A stretch of 64,000 nt of DNA from Gnetum montanum (lineage: Eukaryota; Streptophyta; Gnetopsida; Gnetales; Gnetaceae), in assembly GCA_015680685.1 (NCBI GenBank), contig MNCI01036264.1:138098-202097 (forward strand), in the 5' to 3' direction. The translations under genes were made by a program, and so were the position numbers. Below the pieces are notes generated by a model. It worked only from the letters and a program-made list of their open reading frames with translations. It did no database searches and was not told the origin of the DNA. Shown piece by piece: positions 23,880-33,363 of the stretch (within the stretch, counting starts at the first letter, position 1; each line of letters starts with the position of its first letter).

Positions 23880-26223
23880 GCCCTTGTGGCATTACGTTAT
23901 TGCGATTGGGTAGGGATTTCACCCTGCATAGCTAGAGTAGGTGGTAATGGAGTTAAGGGTGGAAGAGGTGTAGCTGGATGAGAAGGATGGTATGTTTGTG
24001 GAACATCACCCCTAGGAGAAGGAGTCCTATAATACTCATGAGCTTTGTAGTAAGGTTCAAGAGTAACATGACCAATAGAGTCACATGGAAAGACTGGTTG
24101 CTGCACGTAATATTCATATGGGTTAGGTTGCCAGTAAGGATACTATTGCCTTGGTGGTGGCATTCCCCATGATTGTGGGTACTACCATTGTTGATACTAC
24201 TTGATCAGTTGTGGCGGAGTTCCTCTTGGATAATACGTTAACTGTCTTGAGTTACCTTGAGGATAACGTAACCTTTGGGGTGTTTGCCTTTTGTTTAATT
24301 GTGGGTTGAGTGCATACACTCCAGACTTCTATAGATGTGATATTATAGGGCAACATCCCTTAGGATGATCATATTGGCATATCTTGCATCCACTATCATT
24401 GTCTGTATTTGAATCCACAACCTCTTCGATGATAGCAACTTTGTCGTTACCCTTGTTACATGCATATTCTGCTTCTCTCTTTTTTCTCTTTTCGCGATCA
24501 CTACCTTGCTCTCTAAACTCCTCTACTATTTTAAGAATGGTTTGAAATCTATTATCAAGGGAGTCCCACATTTGGTCTACATTTTTTGATACTTTCGATG
24601 CTAATTTTTGGATAGGCAAGGTTTTCCTATTCACCATCTCTTCGACTGGTGACTCTTCTTCATCCTCATAGAATCTTACTCCCATATTTCAGAGAGAAGG
24701 ATCTCTATTATATTCCTCCACACTCTCTCTTTGCCTTAGCTCACCTTCTTCTTTAGCAACTTGCTCCAATAATCTTTGAACTTAATGGGTCTTAAGCTCG
24801 GATAGCCTTCCTTGGGCATACATCCCAAGGGTTCTTTGTGTTTCATGCCTAAGCCCATCTACGAGATGGCATAGCTGATCCCTCTATGAATAACCATGGC
24901 CAGGACAAAGATGTAATAATGCATAATAGCATCCCATGGCAACATCCAAGGGTTTATGGCCTCCTTGTTTCCATCCTTGGATTTTCTTTCACAAGTTGGA
25001 CACTCAAGAGTATGTTTGGTACTTATCATTGAACAATTCTAACATGGTACTCCACCTAGGAATGGATTTCAATTCTAAGGACTAGTACCAACTCTTTGCT
25101 TCTTTGATTAGCATCCGTGGGAACAACTTAAGTTTTTGCGATTTGCTTTCTATGTTTTGTAAAGCACATGCATCATGAAATGCTTGTAGATGATTTTAAG
25201 GATCAGCGTTGTAGCCCCCTTTAAATCGTGGGATGTTATTCATGTCTAATCTTTTGATTCTATTATCTTTTTGGTGCCTTGTTAGGATCCTAATAGCCTT
25301 AGTTATGTCTAGCATACTTTGAGTAACGAGTAGAGGTTCATCGTGATCATCTCGTCTATGGCATCTATGATGCCTATGTTGTTCCCTACTCTCCCTTCTT
25401 TCATAGTGTGTTTCTCTAGAGTGTCCTCACCCCCTTTCTTGACTATTTTGTCTATGACTCTCATTTCCCTTACCCTTATCCCCATGGTCTTTTTCTTTGT
25501 GACTACGTCCAGATCCTGAAGGAGAGGGTGAAGGAGATGATGAAGGTGAAGAAGAAGGAGGACCCTCACCATGTCGATGCCTACTTCCTTCTCTTTGGTG
25601 GTCATGGCCTCGATCATGGTTATGATCAAAATGTCCATCTTTGTCATGTGTTCATGTTCCTTTTTTAGACCCATGTGTCTGTTGATACCAAAATCTAGGT
25701 TATGGATAGTTGAGTAAAGATTCTGATACACAACCCCTTGACCAAAGTTAACGGGAGGAACATCATTGTGTGGGCGACTGCCTGAGGTAGGTTCACCACC
25801 CTCATTTTGGCTTAGGAAATGTGGGACTTTATGTGACAACTTTCCCTTCATGGATTCATGACATCTCTCCTATTATAAGTCCCTTTGATGTTGTGCCTTT
25901 GTGGGTCGATGCTCTCTCAATTCATGATCATGCACAACATACTCTGCCTATAAGTGCTGCATGCCAATTCATGTGAGATCACAAAGAATCATGCATGGGA
26001 CAAAGCGATCAAGAGGTAACACTATGTTACCTTTTAAATCTCGCCAACACAGTTGTTTATCCTAGTGGAGGATAAAGGTAAATTTTGGTACATATTCATC
26101 AGGATGAACATATACCACACTAAACTGTTGGGGGACTAGCAAATTATCATGTGTCCTATGCCTCCAATTGTTCCTTGTATCAAACCTAGGCGATGAAACA
26201 CTTTCGTACAAAGAAGGAAACAT
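23880..26223 (-). pseudogene. Element A gag
   Basis: A start codon at 26223 (MFPSLYESVSSPRFDTRNNW) lies 120 bp after the primer site. The frame then decays with many stops. A basic/acidic low-complexity part (25309-25851) and a putative metal-binding motif CKICQYDHPKGCCP (about 24340-24400) are recognisable; the C-x2-C-x2-DHP-x-G-x-C pattern recurs in elements E, F and G. A Pro/Tyr-rich tail (YPQSWGMPPPRQ, YQWQPN-like text) precedes protease. Confidence 0.75.
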
Positions 26224-26342
26224 GATTATCTACTTAGTGTGCAATGTATTATTATCTATTATTTTTCTTTAACCAACCCCAAGGGTTCATTCCAACAATG
26301 TAAAAGATTTCCTATGTTCTGCTTAGCGCACAAACAACAAAG

Positions 26343-26361
26343 TCCCCAACAATGGCGCTAA
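26343..26361 (-). other. Element A primer binding site (tRNA-Asp type, decayed)
   Basis: The minus strand directly after the 5' LTR reads TTAGCGCCATTGTTGGGGA. The Athila-type tRNA-Asp site is TGGCGCCGTTGCCGGGGA; the differences are all G to A or C to T. Element E keeps TGGCACCGTTGCCAGGGA. Confidence 0.8.
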
Positions 26362-27158
26362 TGATGAGCAGTGAGGTATCCCTACGCTCAACCATATGAA
26401 TAAGAGCGTCCATGCACGATCTAGTCGAATTTCAAGTAAGTGCTTATGTACCTTTGTGGAACAAGAATGGGTTGATCAATCATTGTCTTCCCAAGCTTAC
26501 TTGTATGTGACGATTGTATGGTTAAGTAAACTTGAGGCATATGATTTTTATACTTTTTATGTGTTTTTATGCCCTGTTGCTAATAACAGAGGAGAGATAG
26601 ATAACTAAGTAACTAATTTAATTTAACTACTCATTAACTAGGCTCTAACTGATCTTAATACCAATATCCATTCTCACTTTCTGTAGACATCCTGAACCAG
26701 TGCAACACTACTGAGATTACCAAACGCTAATCGTTACTAGGTTACCAAGTGTTACACGCATGCTCAAAGTGATCGTGCTATGTGTGCTTACTTAGGAGAG
26801 TTGTAGGGTGAGAGAGAATCATTAATTAACTAAGAAAATTATTAAGTAATAATAATTAACATTAATTAATCTATTCTGAATGTTGTAAGGTTTATCACAA
26901 AGTTTGTCTTTATTGCCATATACAAGGTGTGCTTAGGTACACAATGCTCGAATAAAGATCCGTTCACTTTATAACTCCTACTATGGGCACGCAGAAATAA
27001 TTCTAACTCTGAGAGGGAGAAAAGGCAAGAGTTTGGGTAAGGGACTAAGACTAACTATGCAAACCAAGTGTGCCTACGTCTTATTTATAGGTAATGAGGC
27101 AAGATGTGATATTTTGTGGGAGGCCATGATATCACATGCGAAATATTGCAACTCATCA
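26362..27158 (-). repeat. Element A 5' LTR (797 bp)
   Basis: It runs from TGATGAG (26362) to CTCATCA (27152-27158) and is the partner of 17327-18106. Minus-strand TATAAATAAG lies near 27080, and a GATATC palindrome at about 27128 is close to the U3 end. Confidence 0.92.
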
Positions 27159-27185
27159 ACTGTACAACAAAATAGAGGAAAGTCA

Positions 27186-27751
27186 TGTAATGCACCACTT
27201 CTCCTTGAGTTTTTGCATTAATGATTGTAGTAGTCTTTTTGTGTGTTTGTGTGCATGTTTTGTTAACAAGTTGTGTGTGTGCTTTGGTGGAAAAGGCTAA
27301 TTGGAATAGGAATAAATTTGTTGATCATATTTTTATATGTATTATGATTAAATGTTTAAATACTTTATGCATAAGAAATATGATTTAAAATACATGCTAG
27401 GAATGTTTTAGAATAATAATAATAAATGATATATGGGAAAACAAAAATATTTTCTATTCTATTTCAATAGAGATGCTAAGAAATAGAGGACAATGCTCTA
27501 AGGTGTGCCTCAAGAGCTAAAACAAGTAGGTTGAGATGCAAATGAATGCTCATATTGAGGAACTTGACCTATGAATCAAGTTAGATGAACCTGACCCATG
27601 AATTAGGGACACTTTGTGCAAATACTATAGCTTTCTATTTTATTTTATCTAAATGTGATGCATTGCTCTTTTTAGTTTAAAATACTAGAGTATAAGTACC
27701 CTCTAAATTGCTGTAGAAAGGTCACGTGATGACCTTTCTAAATTCATTATC
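27186..27751 (+). repeat. Element B 5' LTR, 3'-truncated
   Basis: It matches 30120-30663 closely, including CCACTTCTCCTTG, the shared segment with AATGCTCATATTGAGG, and a terminal inverted repeat of nine-base arms (GAAAGGTCA and TGACCTTTC). Homology stops abruptly at the second arm, and the remaining 1.8 kb of the LTR is absent. Confidence 0.88.
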
Positions 27752-29040
27752 CGTTGAAGAACAGCAAGTTGTATGTTAATTCATCAAGTGCATTTGTTCA
27801 TATGTAAAAGGGAAATAATTATGTGCTAATCATAAAGATTTAAAATAATTTATTTATGGCATTAAATGCAATGGGTATGATTCTCCAAATGAATGGACGT
27901 GTTTTGGATGAATAAGAACACTTGGACATCAAGTTGATAAGGTTTATATACAAAGAAATATTTCTAATGAGAGATATATAAGACAACATTGATATAGAAG
28001 TAGAATCTATTACAGGTAAATGCAAGTAAGGAATAATAGATTGAGTAGAAGCTTTATGTGCCTAAGTAATAGAAACATAAGTAGGAATCCATCCGTAAGT
28101 GTACGACTAAGTGGATAATTATTCTATAGTATAAAAATAAGATATTTGTACNATATTTGTACTCTAGTCAATTTTGTGTATTTTTTGAATTATTATATTC
28201 ATGCATCCAAGTATTTTTAGTTAAAAGATCCTAAAGGGTTTATATTAATAGTTAAAACTTCACCATGGTGTTAGAATAGATTTCTAAAAGAAAAAAATGA
28301 AGAAGAAAAGTTGTTAGAGAAAGTAATGAATACTCATAAATGGAGGAATTTTAAAATTGATATAAGCAATGCATCAAAAGTTGAGAAATTTGAACACATG
28401 GATAGTAGTTTCATCTATAGAAAGAAGGGGCACAAGTACCAAGATTGATAGTTCAACCTAAAGAACCCAAGGGTAGTAAAGGCACAATAATGGATAATAG
28501 AGGAAAAGATGAGCAACAAAGGAAATAAATAATTGATCGAATATGTGGGAATGATCTAATAAACAAGTTTGAAGATGATTATACAATTACAGTAAGCGAT
28601 GTCTTTTCTTTATTTAGTGACCATGGGAAAAGAATGAGCCATACAGATTGAGTGATTGGCTTATAATGTACAAGGCATATTACAAAAAACAAAGAGGTCT
28701 TTAGACCATCAATTCGTTTGTTATTGGTGGAGCTACAACCATCACATGAGACATATGTTGATATAAAGGAGTTTGTGAAGTTGATGTAGAAATTAACAAA
28801 GTCTTGGTTAAGATGAGATATCTGTACTACACACTTAAGATAAACTAGCAATTCTATCTACAGCCAAATTAGTAGAGTTTGGTAAATGGATGTTGTTTTT
28901 AGAAAGAAAAGGGTATGTCTACAAGTGATGCCTTAATGGCTTAGTAAGGTGGTGTGTTCCTGATGAAAGAGAAGGCTGAACATCAAGTACCAATAGGTCT
29001 TTTACAACCACACCACCATATTCCAAAATAGAAATGGGAT
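27752..29040 (+). mobile_element. Element B decayed interior
   Basis: No domain is recognisable. The single N at 28152 is flanked by the same ten bases (ATATTTGTAC) on both sides. Lys-rich fragments near 28370-28500 could come from gag or pol but cannot be assigned. Confidence 0.5.
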
Positions 29041-30119
29041 GAGATTGGAATATATTTTATTGTTGGGTTACCTAAAGTTCTTGGAGGATATGATTCCATA
29101 ATGGTCATAGTTGATAGGTTGACAAAGTCATCACACTTTATCAAAGTGAGATCAGATTATGATGCTAGAAAGATTACAAAAAATTATATTCAAGAAACAG
29201 TTAGATTGCATGGCATACCTAAGAAAATCATTTCACACAAAGATCCAAAGTTTACATGTCATTTTTTTGGTAAGCCATTCAGCAAGCTCTTGGAACAAAA
29301 CTAAATTTCAGCATAACCTATCATCCACAAACTGAAGGTTAGGCTGAAAGGACAAATCAGGTGGTGGAAGATCCTTTAAGAACCAATGTATTGGATCATC
29401 ATAAAACTTGGGATAAGTTATTGCCCTTGGTAGAATTCGCCTACAATAATAGCTACTAAAGCAATATTGAAATGGCACCTTATGAAGCCTTGTATGGTAG
29501 AAAATGTAGAGTTCCTTGCTCTTGAGATCATCCTAAGGAAAAATTGATTTTTGGGCTTGAGATGACTTTGGATTTGTAGCTAAAGGTGAATCAAATTAAA
29601 GAGAGACTAACGCAAGCACTAGATAGACAAAAGAGTTATGTACATAATAGGAGGAACCTAGAATTTTTTTGTTGGACATAAAGTATTCCTAAAATTCCAA
29701 CCCTTTAAAAATGTCATAAGAGGTGTTAAAAGGAACAAACTTAAACCTAGATTTATTGGCCCTTTTGTAGTCTTAGAGAAAATTGGTCTTGTTTCTTATA
29801 GAATAGCTTTACCTCCTAGTTTATCATCTTTACATAATGTTTTTCATGTTTCTATGATAAGGAGGCATGTTTATGGTTCTAAGCATTATTTGCAATGGGA
29901 AAACCTTCAAGTCAGCCCAAATTATACTATCCAAGTTCAACCAATTTGAATTTCAAACCAGAGGATGCTCAATCTCAGGCATCATACACTACACCAAGTT
30001 CAGCTAGATTAGAATGAGTATCAATCTAAAACCTCTTAGGAGATGGAGGATTTGGTTAGAAAGAGCTACCCTCACCTACTTAAACATTTCCAGGAGGAAA
30101 TCTCTTAAGGGGAGGAGAA
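29041..30119 (+). pseudogene. Element B integrase and chromodomain remnant
   Basis: Readable pieces are MVIVDRLTKSSHFIKVRSDY, VRLHGIPKKIISHKDPKFT, FAYNNS, MAPYEALYGRKCRVP, then LKPRFIGPFVVLEKIG, SLHNVFHVSMIRRHV and a chromodomain-like tail (EMEDLVRKSYPHLLKHF). This is the wording of Tekay/Del chromovirus integrases, whose chromodomain targets chromatin. The first two catalytic Asp positions are changed (IYFIVGLP for MDFVxGLP and ISHKD for ISDRD), and frameshifts and stops are frequent. Confidence 0.85.
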
Positions 30120-32493
30120 TGTAACGAACCACTTCTCCTTGCATTTTTGCATTAATGATTGTAGTAGTCTTTTTCTGTGTTTGTGTGCATGTTTTGTTGA
30201 CAAGTGGTGTGTGTGCTTTGGTGGAAAAGGCTATTTGGAATAGTAATAAATTTGTTGATCATATTTTTATATGTATTATGATTAAATGTTTAAATATTTT
30301 ATGCATAAGAAATATGTACATGCTGGGAATGTTTTAGAATAATAATAATAAATGATATATGGGAAAACAAAATATTTTCTATTCTATTTCAACAGAGATG
30401 CTAAGAAATAGAGGACAATGCTCTAAGGTGTGCCTCAAGAGCTAAAACAAGTATGTTGAGATGCAAATGAATGCTCATATTGAGGAACTTGACCTATGAA
30501 TCAAGTTGGATGAACCTGACCCATGAATTAGGGATACTTTATGAAAATACTATAGCTTTATATTTTATTTTATCTAAATGTGATGCATTGCTCTTTTTAG
30601 TTTAAAATACTAGAGTATAAGTACCCTCTAAATTGTTGTGGAAAGGTCACATGATGACCTTTCTGAGCTTGTAAGATGATGGGAAAACTCACATCGCTAA
30701 TGACCTGAAAAAGAAGGTGCCTTATTTGATTATGTATCTTGAATTTCCCTTGTCAAGAATCTATTTGAAAACTCTTTCCTTGCATCTTATGACAATTCTG
30801 AATGATAAAGAGATAGATATTATGTTGGAATGTTCAAGAGGAATTGAACCTGAGATCTAGCAAAATCTAAATTCTAAAATATCAAAAATTGTTGATTTAG
30901 GAAATGAACCTACAACCTATGAATATACATACTTTATTGATTTTATTATAGTGATCATGAAGAGAATCAAACTCATGATCCATTGCTAAAAAGTAAGAGA
31001 GAGAGAGAGATATATATAACTTTAAAAAGAAAGAAAAAAATACGGACAGTCCCCAACTAGTCAATTACAAGAAACCAAAGAAAAGAATATGAATAGTCCC
31101 CAACAAGTTAGTTATAAGAAACCAAAGAAAACAATATGAACAATTCCCAACAAGTTAGTTACAAGAAACCAAAGAAAAGAATATGAATAGTCCCAAACAA
31201 TTCAGTTACAAGAAATCATTCATTATCCCTTATTCCACCTACAAATAGGAAGAGGAGGAGAGGGAAAAAAAGGGACACACACAAGGAAAAAGTAGCTTTG
31301 CAGAACACAAAAAAAAAAAGAGAAGGATACATCAACAAGGGGTGTGGCTGCAAAGGAAGAGAAGATTGTCACTGCTATAAGAGATAGCAAAGAGAAAGAA
31401 AACAAGCACTGCATAGCAATCCAATATTCGGATAATTCCTCCTAGTAAGCAAGATATCTAAGCAAGGAGGTAAAATGATCCATTTTTGTTATGTTTAATA
31501 ATTGCTAGCAAGGGCTTATTTTCTCAAACTTTTCCCTTCTTACTTGTCTAACCACCTTCACAATGCTTGTATGAAAATATCAAGATTGTTGTTGTAAGCT
31601 TAGACTTATTTTTTTGGATCTCTCCGCCCGTCCTCTGCATTATCATACCTAAATGACTTGGATGAGAGTTATTTCTATAACGATTCAAAAACACCCATAA
31701 TGATTTGGGGCATTTTTCGCAAAAGGTTGCCAACAAGGGCTATGGATCCCTAATATGAGGATTGGTATTGCTGATAGAAAGTGAGAGTATCATTGGGCCC
31801 ATCGATAATTGAGAATGTTTTAAGAACTGTTGAATTCTTGGATTTTGGTTGGAATTTGGTTAACGAACCCTCCCCTTTTGAATGCATAAATCTTGGATCT
31901 GAATCTTGAATTATAGTTATTTTGATTTTAATATCTTTCTATAAGTTGATGGAGTGGGGGAAAACTTAGGATGTTAATTTATGGTTGTGATCTACCTATT
32001 CTTTACTATTGAACATATGAATTTTCTGATTAAATGATTACTGGTAAAATGGTTACAAGAGTTAAATTCAGATCTTTTTTTTGTGTGTGGATGGAAATTA
32101 TAAAATATTATTTTGTGATTGGACAAATATGAGATTATTAAGTTATCTGCTTTAGTGGTCATTTCTTTGGTTTTCAAATGTGCAAGTGATCTTAATTAAA
32201 TATTTCTTTTTAAGTTGAATAATAAAAAGTTTTATTTTTTTTATCTAATGAATCTTGTACAGATATTTCACTATATCTATTTCTTTTAAAGTTATCTCTT
32301 AATTCTTACATTAATATTGATTGACCTGTTTCAGAGCTAGATCTAGGCATTATTGATCTCATTTTAATTTTAAAAGTTAATGCTAGTTCAATTATTATAA
32401 AAAGAAAGCCACCTGGGCATTTTCTTCTTTTAACTTTCTTCCTTTTAAGGGGCTTCGGGTGCTAGCTCTTGCTCCCTATGAATGGGTGTTACA
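30120..32493 (+). repeat. Element B 3' LTR (2374 bp)
   Basis: It starts TGTAACGAACC after the polypurine tract and ends GGGTGTTACA before the target duplication. It contains the 47-bp tandem repeat at 31048-31218, (GA)n/(TA)n simple repeats near 30995-31017 and a T-rich downstream half. Confidence 0.85.
31048..31218 (+). repeat. Tandem repeat, 47-bp unit, 3.6 copies
   Basis: Units start at 31048, 31095, 31142 and 31189, each AGTCCCCAACAAGTTAGTTA-like and continuing ACAAGAAACCAAAGAAAAG. The period is exactly 47 bp. It lies within the element B 3' LTR. Confidence 0.92.
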
Positions 32494-32741
32494 AGTCAAG
32501 TATAGGAACTTCTCTAATCAATTTTTATATATTACTAAACATTTAGAAAAGACGTAAATCAAACAATACCTATAGGCCACCTCACTCATAGTTTTAATAA
32601 CTCTTATATCATAATCCAAGTTTCCTTACAAACGATATGCTCCTAGCAGTAGTATTCTAGGGACTAGATATGAAGAAGAATAGAATACATGTCCAAAATG
32701 ATTATCCATATCAAATGAAAAAACCTATAACTTTAACATAC

Positions 32742-32803
32742 CATAGATTTTTCATTTCCAAAATAAATTATGGAACTTTAGCAACTAATTCTATTCTTAA
32801 TAC
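32742..32803 (-). pseudogene. Decayed duplicate LRR exon
   Basis: The minus strand reads VLRIELVAKVP, a stop, then FILEMKNLW before a GTATGT donor. It resembles the intact exon 160 bp upstream (VLRNSRITGEIPSFIGDMKN) but has a nonsense codon, is nine bases shorter and has no clear acceptor. It is most likely a tandem exon duplication that is skipped in splicing. Confidence 0.55.
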
Positions 32804-32963
32804 AAAGATTTCTCCTCTAAAATACCACATGTGAATTATAAAATCAGTAATTACCTAAAAAATGTAGGCTATCGACAAAAATCCAAGAGTTCATATTTTG
32901 GCATCACAATTAATTGGTAGAAAAGTAGAAATGACTACAAACTTGATATAACTTGCTACTTAC

Positions 32964-33035
32964 AAATGCTGTAAATTTTTCATATCCCCAATAAATGATG
33001 GAATTTCCCCTGTTATTCTGCTATTTCTTAGGACC
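32964..33035 (-). CDS. LRR exon, exactly 72 nt (VLRNSRITGEIPSF...)
   Basis: Acceptor ATTTTTAG and donor GTAAGT flank 72 nt encoding VLRNSRITGEIPSFIGDMKN and LQHL. It joins in phase to both neighbouring exons. Confidence 0.88.
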
Positions 33036-33119
33036 CTAAAAATTATGTTCAAAATGTGAGAAAATGAATAATTTGAAGAGCTTTATTACCTCCACTAGAT
33101 TAACATAGCATGTGCTTAC

Positions 33120-33191
33120 AATGTAGTCATTGCTTTCAAGTTTTTCACAAAAGACAATGATATAAATCTAGATGTTAGATCACCCATCCTC
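33120..33191 (-). CDS. LRR exon, exactly 72 nt (RMGDLTSRF...)
   Basis: Acceptor GTTTTTCTAG and donor GTAAGC flank 72 nt encoding RMGDLTSRFISLSFVKNLKA and MTTL. Family members read RIGDIxNGSSSLxFIKNMKS here, a distinctive LRR of this subfamily. The intron to the next exon is only 84 bp. Confidence 0.85.
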
Positions 33192-33291
33192 CTAGAAAAA
33201 CACATGGAAAAAAATTTCTTGATAACTAACAGAGTTTTCTTGATAACCATAGATCTGTAGAAAATTGAAAGTAAGGGCAATGATAACTAAC

Positions 33292-33363
33292 AGAGTTTTC
33301 ATGTTTTTAAGACTCCTAAAAGATGATGGAATTTCTCCACTCACTCCAAAGCTATCAACATAC
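33292..33363 (-). CDS. LRR exon, 72 nt, acceptor AG changed to GG
   Basis: It encodes YVDSFGVSGEIPSSFRSLKN and MKTL and ends before GTTAGT. With the 72-nt length of its neighbours it starts after TTTTATTTTGTGG, where TAG would be expected. The AG within the exon (60-nt version) would be out of step with the family. A 19-bp copy of its 3' border (GATAACTAACAGAGTTTTC) lies about 60 bp away at 33220. Confidence 0.72.

Larger units (their letters stand above)
17327..27158 (-). mobile_element. Element A: full-length Ty3/Gypsy (Athila-like) retrotransposon with pol
   Basis: Two LTRs with ends TGATGAG...CTCATCA flank a minus-strand internal region in the order PBS, gag, protease, RT, RNase H, integrase, 3' region, polypurine tract. 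The RT has the FMDD form and the primer site is of tRNA-Asp type, both features of Athila-like elements. All genes are broken by stops and frameshifts. ACTGT follows the right LTR (27159-27163) and occurs three bases left of the left LTR (17319-17323), the likely target duplication. It is the only copy in the window with the LTR type of E and H that still has pol, so it represents the autonomous partner. It sits in an intron of the LRR gene. Confidence 0.9.
27186..32493 (+). mobile_element. Element B: internally deleted Ty3/Gypsy chromovirus (Tekay/Del-like)
   Basis: It is bounded by an exact 5-bp target duplication AGTCA (27181-27185 and 32494-32498). LTR ends are TGTAA...TTACA. The 3' LTR is complete (30120-32493), but only its first 566 bp exist at the 5' side. 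Primer site, gag, protease, RT and RNase H are missing or unrecognisable. An integrase and chromodomain remnant lies just before a good polypurine tract (GGGGAGGAGAA, 30109-30119). The element sits 27 bp from the end of element A, inside the same LRR intron. Confidence 0.9.
12482..33363 (-). pseudogene. LRR receptor-like kinase gene (subfamily VIII-2 type), ectodomain exons only, probably broken
   Basis: Six minus-strand exons of 66 or 72 nt, each one LRR and all with the same phase (two bases at the end, one at the start), splice into a continuous LRR array: GVSGEIPSSF, RMGDLTSRF, VLRNSRITGEIPSF, DLSFNNLTGGIPNSF, FLGNNNLLGHLPSN, DFSYNEFSGSLPTWL. The order and wording match plant LRR-RLKs of the At1g56130/At1g53430 group, which carry LRRs, a malectin-like domain and a cytosolic kinase. 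Two LRRs usually found after the first exon are absent. Two acceptors are damaged, and no malectin or kinase exon is visible in the window. One intron (16687-32963) holds elements A and B. It is either a decayed gene or the middle of a very long gene with some unusual splicing. Confidence 0.75.

Noticed and set aside
30995-31020. GA/TA repeats as a CRISPR-like or regulatory array
   Set aside because: They are short simple-sequence repeats without spacers. No CRISPR, tRNA or rRNA gene was recognised anywhere in the window.
16615-33035. Treating elements A and B as separators of two unrelated LRR genes
   Set aside because: The exons on both sides keep the same strand, phase and family order (VLRNS then DLSFNN), so one gene with a long intron is simpler.
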